From Planctomycetota bacterium (GTDB taxonomy: Bacteria > Planctomycetota > Brocadiia > Brocadiales > Bathyanammoxibiaceae), in NCBI GenBank assembly GCA_030623665.1, contig JAUXLO010000127.1:1-5663 (forward strand): 5,663 bases of DNA, written 5' to 3'. Below, in pieces: positions 5,478 through 5,663 of the stretch. The translations under genes were made by a program, and so were the position numbers. Within the stretch, counting starts at the first letter, position 1. Each line of letters opens with the position of its first letter. The notes under the pieces are model-generated. The model had not been told where the DNA came from. It did not search any database and saw nothing but the letters and a program-made list of their open reading frames with translations.

Positions 5478-5663
5478 ATGGGAAGGGCGACGAATGTAGG
5501 GTTTGGAAAATTTCTTATAATGATTCTGGTCACCTGGCTTACCCCTTTTCCCGGACTCGCCAATTTGTTGTTTTTATGGCCCTATCCATACTACAGAACG
5601 GGGGCAAGCATTGCCGTTGGTGTTTCTATCACCAGTTTTTTGGTAATAGTAATATTGACGGCC
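5478..5663 (+). CDS. Membrane protein of unknown function, N-terminal part (cut by window edge)
   Basis: The frame from ATG 5478 stays open for 62 codons to the end of the window. The protein starts MGRATNVGFGK and continues into a hydrophobic stretch at about residues 12-34 (FLIMILVTWLTPFPG then LANLLFLW). A short polar and aromatic loop follows, with PYPYYRTG (35-42), and a second hydrophobic stretch at about 43-62. This suggests at least two membrane-spanning helices, the first with a basic residue just before it (K11). The strong Shine-Dalgarno and the hydrophobic pattern support a real gene. The family is not recognisable from this fragment. It lies beyond the predicted his terminator, so it is probably a separate unit. 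Confidence 0.65.
   Translation, partial: MGRATNVGFGKFLIMILVTWLTPFPGLANLLFLWPYPYYRTGASIAVGVSITSFLVIVILTA

Overview
The window carries two divergent transcription units of ordinary amino-acid metabolism, separated by a 324-nt intergenic region that is richer in signals than the genes around it. Moderate GC and tightly packed genes indicate a bacterium. The best lineage clue is the RNase HII-like protein, whose N-terminus (DEAGYGPTLGPLV) matches a long, divergent RNase HII-related family that I associate mainly with Planctomycetota, possibly the anammox-related Brocadiia. This placement is an inference at low to moderate confidence.

Left part, minus strand (1-1525): a 326-aa RNase HII-like protein is followed, after a 57-nt gap, by the first 162 residues of aspartate-semialdehyde dehydrogenase (asd), which runs off the left edge. 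They look like one operon transcribed leftwards.

Intergenic region (1526-1849): two near-perfect sigma70-type promoters sit back to back. One reads left (AGTCAA/ATTATA on the + strand, i.e. TTGACT-16-TATAAT on the minus strand). The other reads right (TTGACA-17-TATAAT, a perfect consensus). The leftward transcript would have a leader of about 220 nt, and that leader contains a 124-bp palindromic, MITE-like element (1569-1692) with TTGTAG ends and internal hairpins.

Right part, plus strand (1850-5313): a small protein of unknown function (FlgT C-terminal-like beta domain) is followed by hisD, hisC and hisB with spacings of 9, -4 and 0 nt. HisD (histidinol dehydrogenase), HisC (histidinol-phosphate aminotransferase) and HisB (imidazoleglycerol-phosphate dehydratase) carry out three of the later steps of histidine biosynthesis, and all their key catalytic residues are visible. 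A hairpin plus T-run overlapping the end of hisB probably terminates the operon.

Right end (5314-5663): a 164-nt spacer resembles a degenerate copy of a dispersed intergenic repeat. It is followed by the first 62 codons of a membrane protein with a strong ribosome binding site, which continues past the window.

I see no defence system, phage, CRISPR array or other clearly new system. The items most worth a second look are the divergent RNase HII-like protein with altered substrate and metal motifs, the unknown protein leading the his operon (with an uncertain start), and the palindromic element in the leader of the leftward operon.
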